Source of the DNA: Brasenia schreberi
Taxonomy: Eukaryota; Streptophyta; Magnoliopsida; Nymphaeales; Cabombaceae
DNA length: 64,000 nt
Assembly: GCA_036023115.1 (NCBI GenBank)
Contig: JAYKKT010000087.1
Location: 10,781,001 to 10,845,000, forward strand
Reading direction: 5' to 3'
Both the position numbers and the translations under genes were made by a program. Every line of letters starts with the position of its first letter. Position 1 is the first letter of the stretch. Below are positions 47,317 to 59,641 of the stretch, piece after piece. Below the pieces are notes generated by a model. That model worked only from the letters and a program-made list of their open reading frames with translations, did no database searches and had not been told where the DNA came from.

Positions 47317-50300
47317 TCATTGATCATGATGCAGAGGAGTACTAAAATATGGTGCATCCTTGTAGCTCGAATATAAGGGTAGGTCAAGAACCTTCTCGGA
47401 AATCCTTCTGTCTTCATGAATTCTCCCAATGAGGTCATTTAGTGAAGGGAAATTTGCCTGAAAGCAGCCATCATGGGAAGTTTTTTAGTATCTTGAAAGC
47501 AAGACAGGAACAACGCCATAAAGAGTCACTGGAGTGCAAATTCTGATCAGAGCAGTACTACCTCAGGCCTGATGTAGCCTATAACAGCAAGGCGAAGCTC
47601 TTCACCGTAAAAGTCCTCGTTAAATTCATGAAGCAGCCAAGGCTCCTGAAATAATCTATTATTAATCACAATATGTTATATATGTATATATATTGAAAAC
47701 ATGGGGACATGCCCCTCAAAATGCATTCATTCAAGCATGAATTTACCATTAGCTAATGTAGGTGATCTATGGTTATGAGTGTTGGGGAGTTAATCATTAA
47801 TATGTGCAGAAGATGTCTCTAGCAGAAATGAAGATTTTGAGATGGGCGAGTGGTCATACAAAGAAAGACCATATAAGGTTATTAGAAACAAATTGATAGT
47901 AACACCAATAGAAGATAAAATGAGAAAATCGTTTAAGATATTTGAACATGTAGAAAGATGACCTAAGCATGCTTCCGTAAGAAGATATGAAAAAATAGAT
48001 TGTGAAATGTTAAAAAGAGGAAGAGGATGACTACAAAAGTGTTGGAAAGAAACAATAAAGAATGATCTAACTTATATTGAGTAAACTGCTAGCATGACAC
48101 ATGATAGGGCTCTGTGGAAACAAACAAATCCATGTAGCTGACCCCATATAGTATGGGAAAAAGTGTAGTTGTTGTTATTGTTTGTTGATGTAGGTGATCT
48201 ACAACTCATTTTCGATTGGTCAGTCTACTTTTATAATACGTTTTGAGATCTAAAAGGATTTCAGCATCACTTAACATCAATAATTTAGTAATCAACAGCC
48301 ACTGAAGACTTGAAGACAATAAAGCATGTAGTAGCCTAATTTAATCACAAAGAAGAAAATATTAACAAGGCCTCAGTTGGAAAAACATCGCCTGTCAGAA
48401 AAAAAAAGGTTGAGAACACATTGAGAGTCCATCACAAGATCCTTTCAAATGGGAACAGGACAACAGAGAACGGTTTGCTTGGATGATAATTCCATGAAAG
48501 ACAATCACCAGAACGGATGCTATCACTACACAAATACTTACTATAGTCTTTTCAGCATTATTGAAGTATGGATTCCAACCGATGCTCATCACCATCTTAT
48601 AGATACCTCGAGTTGAGAGTGCAGCCCAACCAAAGTATACCCCTGAGGCATTCAATGAAAGGATGTCCGAAAAGCCATCTGGTGATATATTAGCTGCAGA
48701 TACAGGAAGTAATATGTAAACACATCTCTACAACTTCATTTCAAATTGATTGCCATTGAGAGACTAGATGGCTTTCAAAACCGTATAATGTCCATGTAGA
48801 ACAAACTTAGACTTGTTGATTATGGCCTTGCAGATTCTCTATAACAGTTGTACGATTAGAACTGCTGTTAAAGTTTTCATTGATCACCCCATACAGCTTC
48901 AGGCTTTTACAGAAGGGATTGGGTGATAAAAATTGGAAGATGAAGCCCAAAAGTAAACGAAATCAATTGAAGAAGAAACAAAAACGAAAAAAGAGCTAAA
49001 GAACATTACTAGCGGAAAGAGAAGTATTGGAAATTTCAAGTACTTTAACACCTTTTGGGATTAAGAAAAGAGGTTGACTTTAGATAGAGCTGAATGCACT
49101 GCAAGCTACAGAGATTTCCATCATTCCTCTGGAAATGTCTTGTCTACAGGATGATGTACACCTGCCAACTAAATGATCACTCTTAACTCTACAACCAACA
49201 TGGCACAAGGTACATGTTCACCGATGTTCATTAGAAATTAACTTCTCCGTCTTAGCTACTATTGTCCCTGATATGTAGACAATGCATGGACCGATAAGCA
49301 CCACACATTAACAGCAAAAACAATAAATTTTACTGTACTCAAGATACATATCATTCTGACTTGCACAAAACAACCCACAATGTGATAGTAACCTAAACCC
49401 TTAACATGCATCTGCAATCCGCAGTTCACTTTTATCTTATTAAATGGAGAAGGTAGCAGGATTAGAAGAATAAATATATCAAAAGTCATGAATTATTAGA
49501 ACACATTCAACAAAGTCATCAATTATTCTTAAGTGTCTCTTCTATTACCTGTCGGAATTCCAAGAACTTTTGAGCCACGACCATATCCTTTAATAACAGG
49601 GCCTCCAATATACCAAGGTTGAATAGGTAAAGTACCTTCCACCCCTGCATTTGAAATTCAATACTACCTCAAACAGCCATTCGTGTGGAAGCAAATTCAA
49701 AACCAAGAGTAATTTTTCCACAAAAAATGATAAACATACAATCCTTAAATGGTGGTAAACCCCAGTTTTCAAGCTGCAAATCCAACAAAGAATTAAGGAC
49801 CTCATCTGCAGAGCGGTATAGATGGATTTGGTTTTGAATAGAAGGTACAGCAACTACACCCATCTCAGCAACCTTAGCAGCTGTGACGCCTGGCCTGATA
49901 AAAGGATTAATAAGGAATCAAATTCCGCTTCAGAATATTTAAAAGCATCATAGTGCGTAAACAAGGACATGCCAGATAAGGGCATATGCGACAAATGCTT
50001 AATAGAATTCTTCAGAACTTCAGCAGTCAATACAACAAATGAAACTTCTGAAGGGTCATTTGGATTTTACATAGTTCCAAATGAATATCCAACTTATTGG
50101 ACTTGCAACAATGATTATACAGGAACCCAATAAAACACTATTCAAGCTTATCAAACCAAACTATTGCTAGCAGATTATAGAGATCAGTGACACTAAAAAT
50201 TTGACTGTTTCTTGAGACAGAATTGAGGGATAACTTTAAGTAAGATGGTGCATAACTTGCATTTTCCATAACCACGGAAGATGTTGAAATAGCTTGCTTT

Positions 50301-53035
50301 AGACTTCCAAACCAACCATGTGGGTTTGATTCCTTATGCAAAATTCCGCACTAACAGACAGGATATAGATCTTTTAAATATAGCAGGTAGTATATCTGTT
50401 TTTTCATAGTCAACAGCTCAACCAAAGCAACTGCCACGAGAAAATCCAGCCTGACATAATACGTACATACAGTATGCTTAACTAAGTGCTTCCTGAGCGG
50501 AGAGAGAGGGGCCCCACTAATATGGGGCCACTCGATCGACAACAAAAAGATGTGGAAGCGCGTTTCTCTCTACTCTATAAGAACAGTGCGTTGTTCCGAG
50601 GTGTGAAGTGGGAGAGAGGGGATTTCATAATATAATTAGAGTTTTGAATAAGACGACCTTTTCATTTAATAAGATAAGAAAAAGAGGTGTTAATCTTTTT
50701 ATCATCCTGGCGCCGAGCTATTTTTCCACATGATGCAAAACCACTTTTGTCGCCAGTCAAAACCAAACTCCTGTCAGAAAGATTATGAAGGTAAGTGCAA
50801 CCCAAGACTTACAGTTCCCCATTACAGAACACCAGAATAGTTTATGCCGCATAGTTTGTACATCCATAATTACCAGAAGTGGTTGAAAGACCCATTTCTG
50901 TAGATGTCTGACACACAATTCAGCATGCTGGAAGATTAGATCTGCTAATACGCCAGGTGACCTGTTTCCTTTTTTCTTTTATAATCTAAAGAAACAGCTT
51001 AAAAATCTGATCTGGCATAGTATCCATATGCAATATGCTGGAGACAAACAAATGAGTTGACTATAACCTTCAAACGTAAACAGAAGTACATATAGCAGCA
51101 GTTCAGTATTATCGCATTGCCACATACATATAGCTCCTATACATACTGGAACCTTTTGGAATCAGATACAGCAATAACAACGATGTTGTCTTGTCCTTCT
51201 GAACACCAACTTGGTCTTATTTTCAAGAAATACATACTGGAAAAATGTGGACACCAACAATAATAGCATGTGTGCAACAAGGATCCAGAAATTGAGCATC
51301 ACAGAAGAGGTTGAATAGTTTTCGTACAGTGAATCCTCGACAACCAAGCAACTTGAAGGATCAGCATTCAACTTCTTAGCAGCTTCAAGAAATCTAAGAA
51401 CCAAATGACCTTGGAAATTAGAAGCCATCATGCGAACAGAGAAAGAGTATTGATTTTTAAATCAACATCTGGCCCAGACAAATATTAAGAAAACAATTGG
51501 TCTTCAAAGGCATGCCTCACATTTCAGGTGATGGTTTCCCTTCCTGCACTTCATCACCACCAATGATGACAGAAAAAGACTCCTTCCACCCTGGATGCTA
51601 ATAAATATTAGAGAGCGAAAAGATGATCAAGGATAACTGAAAGAAATGCCAGAAGTGACAGATGGCCTTGCCACTTCCTTTTACTAGAAAATCCCAATTA
51701 AACAGAAACTATATGGTTATGTAAATGAGCTGTACCATGATGATATGATAACTTCTTCCCTATACTGGCCTTAGAAGAGTTTGAAGCCAGCGCTATTGGC
51801 ACATCATGACTATTCAAGTGTTTGATAAGCCTGTCAGCACCTGGAAGTGCATTCATCTTGGACCAACTGAAAGTGAGAGAATAAAAATATACCCTCAAAA
51901 CTGATAGTAAAATTTTATCCTAGTTGCAACGAGTCCAATGCGAAAAATTATCAAATAAAATTCGAACATTTGCACTACCACTACACAAGGTGTTATAGCC
52001 ACTCAATATTGTCAATCTGTAACTTTATAAATGTTCCATTTTAGGAAAAAGAGAGGGAAATACATAAGCAATATAATGAGTTAACCCTACCAATTGGAAA
52101 AGAACGGAGTAATTTCATCCATGAATTGTTCTTTAGTGCAAGGAAGATTGTAGTCTTCTATGATGGCAGCTGCAGCTTCTATTGGTGTCTTTCCAATTCG
52201 ATTTACTGCTCCTCTTCCATCCCAGTGCTTGCAATACCTCTTAACCAAAAATTCTTTCAGCACATCATCCACAACTTGTTCTGCAAAGTGCAACATGAAG
52301 AACAACATGTTCTAGACATGCCTTAAAGCATACTGGAAGCATAGCAACTAGTAGAAACTCCTTTTTTTATAGTGCAACATGAAGAATAACATGTTCTAGA
52401 CATGCCTTAAAGCATACTGGAAGCATAGCAACTAGTAGAAACTCCTTTTTTTATAGTGTGGGAAAAGACATCCAGGTGATGAGACCTATGGACAAGTTTT
52501 AATGTTCTACTTTGATGATCATGTTAGGATGCAAGTACTCCGCTACTCAAGGCCTAACCCAACCTTTTAGTATGGTTGGTTGCGATGGAGGTAGAAGCGG
52601 TTAGGATAACATTTCATGAGTGCTTTCGGTTCATAGGTTATTGGCCGTGTTAGGCATGCTATTGTTCCACTCCCGTTTGACTATCTGAGCAACAAGCTCT
52701 TTTTCTCCTTCTTCTTTGGCACCTGGGGGCTTTGGATCCTTCGGCTTCTGCTTTCATCTGGAGCACCCCCCAGGAGTGGAAAACCCCCAGGCTGAACCCT
52801 AGTTCCATGACTTATTGCTGGGGTTGGCTTCCGAAAAGGGTCTAGCAGACCCCCAGACGATTCAAAAAACATGGAATTATCCTAGCAGCTGTGGCAGCAT
52901 GTTGGGGGGAAATTTGAGATAGTGGGATTACAGAAAAAAGAAAAGGAACGGGAAATGTCAAATACCTGTGTTTATAAGTGTTCCATCTAAATCAAGAATA
53001 ACACATGAAATAAGCCTCCTAATTGAAGCCTTCAT
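47317..53035 (-). CDS. FHY: Bifunctional FMN hydrolase / riboflavin kinase (FMN/FHY type)
   Basis: Makes FMN from riboflavin plus ATP (C-terminal kinase) and hydrolyses FMN back (N-terminal HAD phosphatase), setting flavin cofactor levels. Ten exons give 384 aa: 52966-53035, 52091-52280, 51736-51866, 51521-51590, 51328-51393, 49740-49894, 49549-49644, 48542-48693, 47562-47645 and 47317-47457. The Arabidopsis protein is about 379 aa. HAD motifs: VILDLDGTLINT, PIALASNSSKAS, EGKPSPE and LVVEDSLPG. Kinase motifs: GGPVIKGYGRGSKVLGIPTA, SGVYFGWA, SIGWNPYFNN then EKTIEPWLLHEF, and DFYGEELRLAVIGYIRPE. A stop lies just upstream in frame, fixing the ATG at 53035. Introns hold a LINE insertion and an 84-bp tandem duplication. 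Intact and probably functional. Confidence 0.95.
47770..48187 (+). mobile_element. RTE-type LINE 3' fragment in FHY intron 8, with target-site duplication
   Basis: It runs from ORF text (GTGTTGGGGAGTTAATCATT) to the tail GTAGTTGTTGTTATTGTTTG, antisense to the gene. ATGTAGGTGATCTA flanks it exactly at 47756-47769 and 48188-48201. ORF scraps contain stops (for example at the RGRG*L position), so it is inactive. Confidence 0.9.
52288..52455. repeat. 84-bp tandem duplication at the start of FHY intron 1 (gene orientation: end)
   Basis: Two consecutive copies beginning AGTGCAACATGAAGAA(C/T)AAC and ending CTAGTAGAAACTCCTTTTTT differ by about one base. They lie within a few bases of the exon 2 acceptor at 52281-52282. 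Confidence 0.95.
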
Positions 53036-54026
53036 AGCTGCCTCTGTTGCTGGTCCAGAAGATTTATTTAGACGGGATGCTCGTGCCAACTAACACTTAA
53101 AATGACAAGTACCTTCAAACAAGAATCATCCATCTTAAGTAACGATATCATGTTGATACAACTGAAACAGTTAAGAGCAACTTGTATTTTTCATGAATAG
53201 TCATTCCAGCACAGCGTTATTTTTGATGATGCAAGTGAAATGGAATCATGGATCACTCTGGGGAAACTTAAACATTAGCAAGATCTTTTGATTGTACTGA
53301 TACATGCTTGCGTAAATTCATAGACTCGTGTGCAAACGCATATACATACATAGCTCGTGGATATACCTACTTGAACTTTTATATGTTTAAAAGGAAAATA
53401 ACCACAAAATTTTATCTAAATCTTCTCTTCAAAACTCAAAATGATGGACAAAATCTCCCTTAATTGTCCATAAAGCTGAGAAAATTTGCACAAAAAATCA
53501 GAGGTCAATAGTCTGAACTAATTCGGAGGTATGCCCGACAATGATCAACAGTTTGAGGAGCAAAATAGCATTTAACTCGACTCCTCATGTTCGTTTTTCA
53601 TTTTTCAAAAATGAAACTTAGAAATTCTCGATCCTTCAACTTCTCTATTTGGATTTCTACCTTATTAGGTCGGAATTCCATGCCCTCCACAAGTAAAAAA
53701 TATACGAACTCGGCAACCAATGCCACGGATCCAATTTTCAAACACACGGAAAGATGAATGCGGTTAGTATTGTATATAAGGAATACTTCTTGAGAACTTT
53801 TAGCATAAAAAATTCTTATTCTCAAGTAAATTCTTGGAAATTTATTCCAACACACCCTTAACCGTTTGCACGGAAAACAAACCAATCAGGATTCGGAAAG
53901 CAGTAACCACCACAACACACAGAGAGAGACCTAACGGGACTAGCGTCCCAAGAAAGGAAAAGAACGATTCCGAAAAACAACATCATGAGAGCCGGAATGA
54001 GAAACGAAAATGTGAAAAAGAATAGC

Positions 54027-54114
54027 AATAAACTGACCACGAAGCACTTCCAGAGATCATGGAGACGCCTTGGATGAATGGAGAAATGGTTGAAATACAA
54101 CAGGATCTAAAAGG

Positions 54115-54150
<36 letters not shown>

Positions 54151-54200
54151 GCCTGGTTCCATAAGGAATCGCATCTCGGATATTGGCCAATAAAACCCAA
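54027..54200 (-). other. Possible 5' leader exon of FHY
   Basis: On the minus strand a CT microsatellite (54121-54146) is followed by non-repetitive text ending at GCTTCGTG|GTCAGTTTATTG, a good donor. It is the nearest leader-like block upstream of the FHY ATG. Joined directly, its short ATG frame does not match the FHY frame, so it would be untranslated. Confidence 0.3.
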
Positions 54201-54532
54201 TTTGGGACCGAATTCGTGTGGGAACGTGTTCGACTTTGCACCTCTCTGGGCAAAAGGAAACTACTGATCCGATATGAATACGGGTTCAATGAAAATATTT
54301 CAATAGCGAATCCATTATATTTTAAAACAAATAAATATAGGAAAGAGAGTGACCACTGTGGATCTATATGAATCTATCCGAGTCTCTCTAACAAGAGACC
54401 ATAAAATTACCACTTTAAGAAGCCTCTCTTAACGATTATAATGTCCGAGTCCTGTCATGCTGCGTCACAAGGAACGATGAATGCATCTCTACATTCTTGT
54501 AAACCCGCGTAGAAAATTTGACAGAGTTTGTT

Positions 54533-54870
54533 TGATCAAATAGCTAAAAGAATTGATGGAGATATCACACTAGAAATAACACAAGCTGGGAAAATGGAAA
54601 GGTGCATTAGGTATTCGATTATAACGAGAAGATATTTCATCAAATAGAAGAAAAAATTGATAAAAGTATCAATCAAGTTAGGAATAACATCAAGTTGGGA
54701 AAATGGAAAGGTGCATTAGGTACTCGATTATGATGAAAAGATATTCGATCAAATAGAAGAAAGAATTGATGGAGATAGCATGTTAGAAATATCGTAATAT
54801 GAGAAAACTAGAAAGGTGCATTATGTACTCAATTATAACGAAAATATATCTTTCAAATTAAAACAAAAGT
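54533..54870 (+). repeat. Three tandem copies of an RTE-type LINE segment
   Basis: Units of about 110-118 bp start near 54533, 54651 and 54762. Each has AGAATTGATGGAGATA or AAAAATTGATAAAAGTA, GGGAAAATGGAAAGGTGCAT and CTCGATTATGATGAAAAGAT-like text. The same order occurs once in the LINE copy at 57.78-57.88 kb (AGAATGGATGGAGATGTTAC, AAAATGGAGAAGAGCAAC, GATAAGAAGATATC). This is a second LINE-derived tandem array. Confidence 0.75.
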
Positions 54871-56056
54871 ACCATAAGGTTGTAGATTTACATATATTTA
54901 TATAGTTGATTGCCTTTGGCTCACTCTTGATGCAGGTCATGTTTTCTCATCTTTTGAGGTACAAAGACAGGAAGGACAGGGGTGTAATTGAGACGAGTAT
55001 GAAAGAACTCAACCATTCGTAAAGAAATTAAGCTCTGTTTCTTTCTGTGGAAAGCGGAGTTCAGAATCAGCTTTATGCTCTGCTATTCTCCATACGATAA
55101 AAGAGTTTTTAGATTTGTCATTGTCTCTTGATCACCGGTAACCAGACCATTGGCTGTCTTTGGCTCTTTTAGGATAGTAATCCTGGCTCCATGCCTGCAA
55201 GCTCTGTCGAGCCCAAGTATATACATGCTGGATTTTGCTCACAGGGCAACTGATGAGCTCAAGCTCGAGAAAAGCTTCAAATCTAGGCTCGAGCATGGCT
55301 CTAAATCTAGACGAACTACTCAAGCCAACAAATTGAGCTTGAGTAGTTCATTCGTTTCGAGGGCTGCCGTGATGGATCAAATGGTCATGGGCCTCAGTCA
55401 AGAAATTGAGGGTCATTTGTAAGGTACTAACCCTAGACAGTCACATGAACAATAAAAACTGGCAATGCACATTAAACAACTTACAGCCAGGGCACACTTT
55501 ACAAACAAGAAAAGCAAGAATTTCATTTTATGGGTAATCTAGGGTGCTTTTGATTCCTGCTGCTAACACTTTGGTACTAGAACTATAAGTTTAGACTCAC
55601 ATGAGCTTGCAACCATCATCATTCCGAAGAATTACGTTTTCGCGTTTAATTTGGAAATGGTATTGGCACTTGGTTTTCATGTGAGGCGAGGTAGCAATTA
55701 GAGAGAGAGGGAGACACTTGGGTTTTCCTATGAAGCCTATTGGTCTAGTTTTCCTTCTTGATACTGAAGTTTTTGACTCAAAACAAACTTATAGAACCGC
55801 AATATCATGCCAATCACCGATTGGTTCCACATTTGATGCACAACGAAATTTAGGAGTGCGAGAATAAAAAATCAACTCACTTGCATCCCTAAAAATGAGT
55901 GCGAGGTATAATTCTCTTGACCATTAACTACGGTTTAAGGCCGACGTCGTTACGGTTTCTGGTTCGAACATCGGCCAGAAGAAGAAGAAGAAGAAGCGGC
56001 CTTGGAGAATCTTCTATGGTTTCGGTGAATCCAGGTTTTTAGTTTAGGGGATTAGG
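54871..56056. other. Spacer upstream of VIP3
   Basis: No supported gene. 55.24-55.36 kb has GAGCTC-rich text like that at 1.4 and 29.7 kb. A GAA run at 55977-55994 lies in the likely VIP3 leader. Confidence 0.4.
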
Positions 56057-57194
56057 ATGAAGCTAGGGGGGTTGAAATCGGCGGAGAATGCTCACGATGA
56101 GTCAATCTGGGCGGCCGCCTGGGTTCCCGCGACGGACGATCGGCCGGCGCTACTCCTCACCGGGTCTCTCGACGAGACGGTCAAGCTATGGCGCCCCGAT
56201 GAGCTCGTCTGCGAGGCGACGAGCACGGGTCACTGCCTTGGCGTTGTCTCCGTTGCTGCCCATCCATCCGGCGCTGTCGCTGCCTCGGCCTCCATGGACA
56301 GCTTCATTCGCGTTTTTGACGTCGAGAGCAACTCCACAATCGCCACGCTCGAAGCGCCCCCATCGGAAGTCTGGAACATGCGATTTGACCCCAAGGTGAT
56401 TTTCTTCTTCAATCTTCCATATACGCTCTGCATTATATGGTTTCAGGATTTCTCGCGATCTCGGGATTTCTCCCTTTCATTATTAAGATTTCGGGATCGG
56501 TTGATTGCTTTGATGATTCGTCTGCCTGTATTTTCGTCTATGGTGACGACCATCAATTTTTATTTTATACTAGCTTGTATACGTTCTTTAGTTGCTTATT
56601 TTATCCATCTCTTTACATGCCATGGTTCGTGTGCTCGTATAGCTTATTTTCTGCTTTTATGCAAAGGTTTGCAATGACGATATGTTCGTTCAAGACTACT
56701 GCTTCTTTCTGTTTATCTCCTTCTCTTGGGGAGGTTGGGAATGTGTATCACTGCATTTGCTGGAGGCATTGCATTAATCCTTTTCATGATCCCCCTTCTT
56801 AGTTGAAGATGCTCAGATTTTGGTTTCTCAGAGGTTTATGTACGATTGACTGCTTTTATTTGTTTTTCCACCTCTTATCTTGTAGCTTTAGCTCCCCGTT
56901 CATCTCCCTTTCTAATTTTAGTTAAATAGGTTGCACATGGTCATCCGGACATCTTCCCGACTTTTACTAAGCTGCAATTCTGCGCTCGATATGAGTGTGG
57001 ATGTAGATGCGTGTTTTTTTAAGAAATATGAGAGTGAGCACTTTTGTTAAGCCCCTGATGGCAACCTCCCTCACGAAGCTTAGAGAATGATCCTTATGGC
57101 TAGTCATCTCGTCAGGCAAAGATGAGATGGTCCATGTAAGGAAGGAGTTTGGGTGTTAAGTGACCGGGCACTTGGCAATGATTCCTTATAAGAG

Positions 57195-57230
<36 letters not shown>

Positions 57231-59641
57231 CAAACAACAACTGAGCCTTTTCCCATTCCAGATGGAATCAGCTACATTGATTCTTTGTTTCCATATAAAT
57301 TATATATACATAACAAACAACAACAACTGAGCCTTTTCCCATTCTAGATGGAATCAGCTACATTGATTCTTTGTTTCCATAGAGCTCGATGATGTGCCAT
57401 GCTAACAGTTAACTCAACATAACCTAGGTCATCCTTTGTTGTTTTAAGTTTTAACTATATATGCATATGCATTATATTTTCCTTGTAGCTGATCTATCTC
57501 GGAACCATTTTCCTGATTCCAGTGCATCACAGTAGCTATTTATCTGCTTGTGTAACTTGGTTTGAGTTATGCTACTCTTCAAATGCTCAAAAGTGGATTT
57601 GTTGGAAGTGTCCCTATGCTCTGAAATTGCGTTTTTTATTGCTAGGATGGGTAGGTTTAGCCGAGTTCTGTAGGTGCATTTGCTTGGTCATTTGCTTGGT
57701 CATTTAAAATTGGCACACATTGCATCCCCCAAAAAGAAAGTTTTAAATACATAGGGTCAATTTTTCGGAGTGATGGAAGAATGGATGGAGATGTTACGCA
57801 TAGAATTAATGCTGGTTGGTTAAAATGGAGAAGAGCAACATGTATTCTTTGTGATAAGAAGATATCATTAAAGTTAAAAGGTAAATATTATAGAGCAGCA
57901 ATTAGGCCTGCCATGTTTTATGGTTATGAGTGCTAGGCAGTTAATCATCAATATGTACAAAAGATGTCTGACAGAAATGAAGATGTTGAGATGGATGAGT
58001 GGTCATACAAGAAAAGAATCTATACATAATGAGGTTATTAGAAACAAATTAGGAGTGGCACCAATAGAGGATAAAATGAGAGAATATCGTTTAAGATGGT
58101 TTGGACATATAGAAAGAAGATCAAAAGAAGAACCTATAAGAAGGTATGAAAAACTAAATTTGGAAAGTATTAAAAGAGGTAGAGGACGACCACAAAAGTA
58201 TTGGAAAGAAACAATAAAGAATGATCTAGCTTATTGTGAGTTAACTGCTAACATGGCACACGTTAGGGATATGTGGAAACAAAGAATCCATGTAGCTGAC
58301 CCCGTCTAGTATGGGAAAAGGCTTAGTTGTTGTTGTTGTTGTAGTATGCATGTTGACCTCAACTAAGGTGCACCCCGCTTAAACTGAAACTGATTCATCT
58401 ATTTTACTTACAACAAACTTCAATTGCAAAGCTGCAAGAGAAAAGTCAATGATTTTATGGCCTGCAATTCAGTATGGAGAACCTTGTCTATCCATTCCAT
58501 TTCATTTTTTTAATTTTCTAGTTATGTTAAGTTCATGCCCTTTTACCTTTAACCGTTGTGTTATTGCACTTCAAAGGCCCTAGCTCCAGAATTGAAGATG
58601 GAAATTTTTATATTTTTGTCTTAAATCTTCTAGATGTGTTTATTCTATTTCCATTTCCAAATAGTTTGCAAGATGCACATGTTAGTGCATGTGCAGCACC
58701 CAGCGCTGGAAGAGCCACGAAGATGTTGGATTGCTTGCTTGGTCCTAAAATAAAATTCTCGCCCCTTCTCAACTAATTTCAACTTATGCTGCTTGTTGGT
58801 TCCATCGCTCTCTTGGCGACCTTGTTTTATGTAGCAGGTGAGAGCGCTGTCAGCTTAAATTGGAATGGCAGGTCCTTTAACTTCAGGACCTATATATATG
58901 GTTTTGGCCATTCACTTGATGAACATAAGAATTAGTCGACAAGATAGGCATGAACATTAAGCCAAAAGCTTCAAGAATTCTCAAAGCTGGTAAAGCCAGT
59001 TGACCCTGCTATTTTGAGTGAGTGGATTGCTTTATCCCATCTCATGAGCTTGTATGGTTTCCAGGGTGAAACGTTAGCTGTTGCAGGTGGTTGCAACATT
59101 GGCAGTGCCTCGGCCAGAAGGAGCCAAACAATCAGATAAAAGTGGCGGCAAGTTTGTGCTCTCTGTGGCTTGGAGTCCAGACGGTAGACGACTTGCCTGC
59201 AGCACCATGGATGGTATGATATCTGTGTTTGATGTGGCACGTGCGAAGTTTATACACCATCTTGAAGGTCATTTCATGCCGGTTCGCTCGCTCGTGTTCT
59301 CCCCGGTGGATCCCCGTGTGCTGTTCTCTGCATCGGATGATATGCATGTTCACATGTATGATGCTGAGGGGAAAAGCCTTGTTGCAGCCATGTCAGGACA
59401 TGCAAGTTGGGTGTTGAGCATTGATGCCAGTTCCGACGGTGCTGCTGTGGCTACTGATTCAAGTGATAGGACAGTGCGTCTGTGGGATTTGTCGATGAGG
59501 GCATCGGTGCAGACAATGACCAACCATACCGACCAGGTGTGGGGTGTTGCTTTTCGACCCGCCGGTGGAACTGGTCTGCGTGCAGGCCGGCTAGCAAGTG
59601 TTTCTGATGACAAGAGCATATCCTTGTACGACTACTCATGA
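56057..59641 (+). CDS. VIP3: SKI8/VIP3 WD40-repeat protein, with internal deletion
   Basis: In plants this WD40 protein belongs to the Paf1 transcription-elongation complex (needed for FLC expression) and the Ski complex of the cytoplasmic exosome. Exon 1 (56057-56395, 113 codons) starts MKLGGLKSAENAHDESIWAA and ends EVWNMRFDPK|GT. The last exon ends at 59641 with GRLASVSDDKSISLYDYS. WD units such as LTGSLDETVKLW and DSSDRTVRLWDLSMRA are clear. After a TTTCCAG acceptor at 59061-59064 the expected next residues GETLAVAGG appear, but about 50 bases coding for the following KLWDT-type strand are missing and the frame shifts. Using a second acceptor (TTGCAG, 59081-59086) joins FDPK to VVATLAVPRPEG in frame and gives 297 aa, about 24 short of Arabidopsis. 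Function may be impaired; an assembly or haplotype error is possible. Confidence 0.88.
57200..57229. repeat. (TA)n microsatellite in VIP3 intron
   Basis: About 15 TA units directly abut the LINE tail that begins at 57229. Confidence 0.9.
57229..57445 (-). mobile_element. Two adjacent RTE-type LINE 3' ends, reverse orientation
   Basis: AACAACTGAGCCTTTTCCCA and the rest of the family 3' end occur twice: 57229-57287 (short) and 57311-57445 (longer, reaching CATGCTAACAGTTAACTCAA). Both read GATGGAATCAGCTACATTGA. They probably arose by local duplication of one truncated insertion. Confidence 0.85.
57746..58343 (+). mobile_element. RTE-type LINE, C-terminal ORF and 3' tail, in VIP3 intron
   Basis: This is the best copy of the family in the window. 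Translation gives GRMDGDVTHRINAGWLKWRR, LCDKKISLKLKGKYYRAAIR, then a TAG replacing a conserved tryptophan (YEC*AVNHQ) and a frameshift. It then continues MLRWMSGHTRKESIHNEVIR, LRWFGHIERRSKEEPIRRYE, RGRGRPQKYWKETIKNDL and KQRIHVADPV*, followed by the GTTGTTGTT tail. This region lies C-terminal to the reverse transcriptase core in plant RTE elements. The copy is 5'-truncated and inactive. Confidence 0.9.

Noticed and set aside
58676..58745. Candidate missing VIP3 exon (reads ...ATKMLDC..., weakly like VKLWDT)
   Set aside because: The similarity needs gaps and loses the conserved tryptophan; the true GETLAVAG start is at 59065, so this is likely chance.
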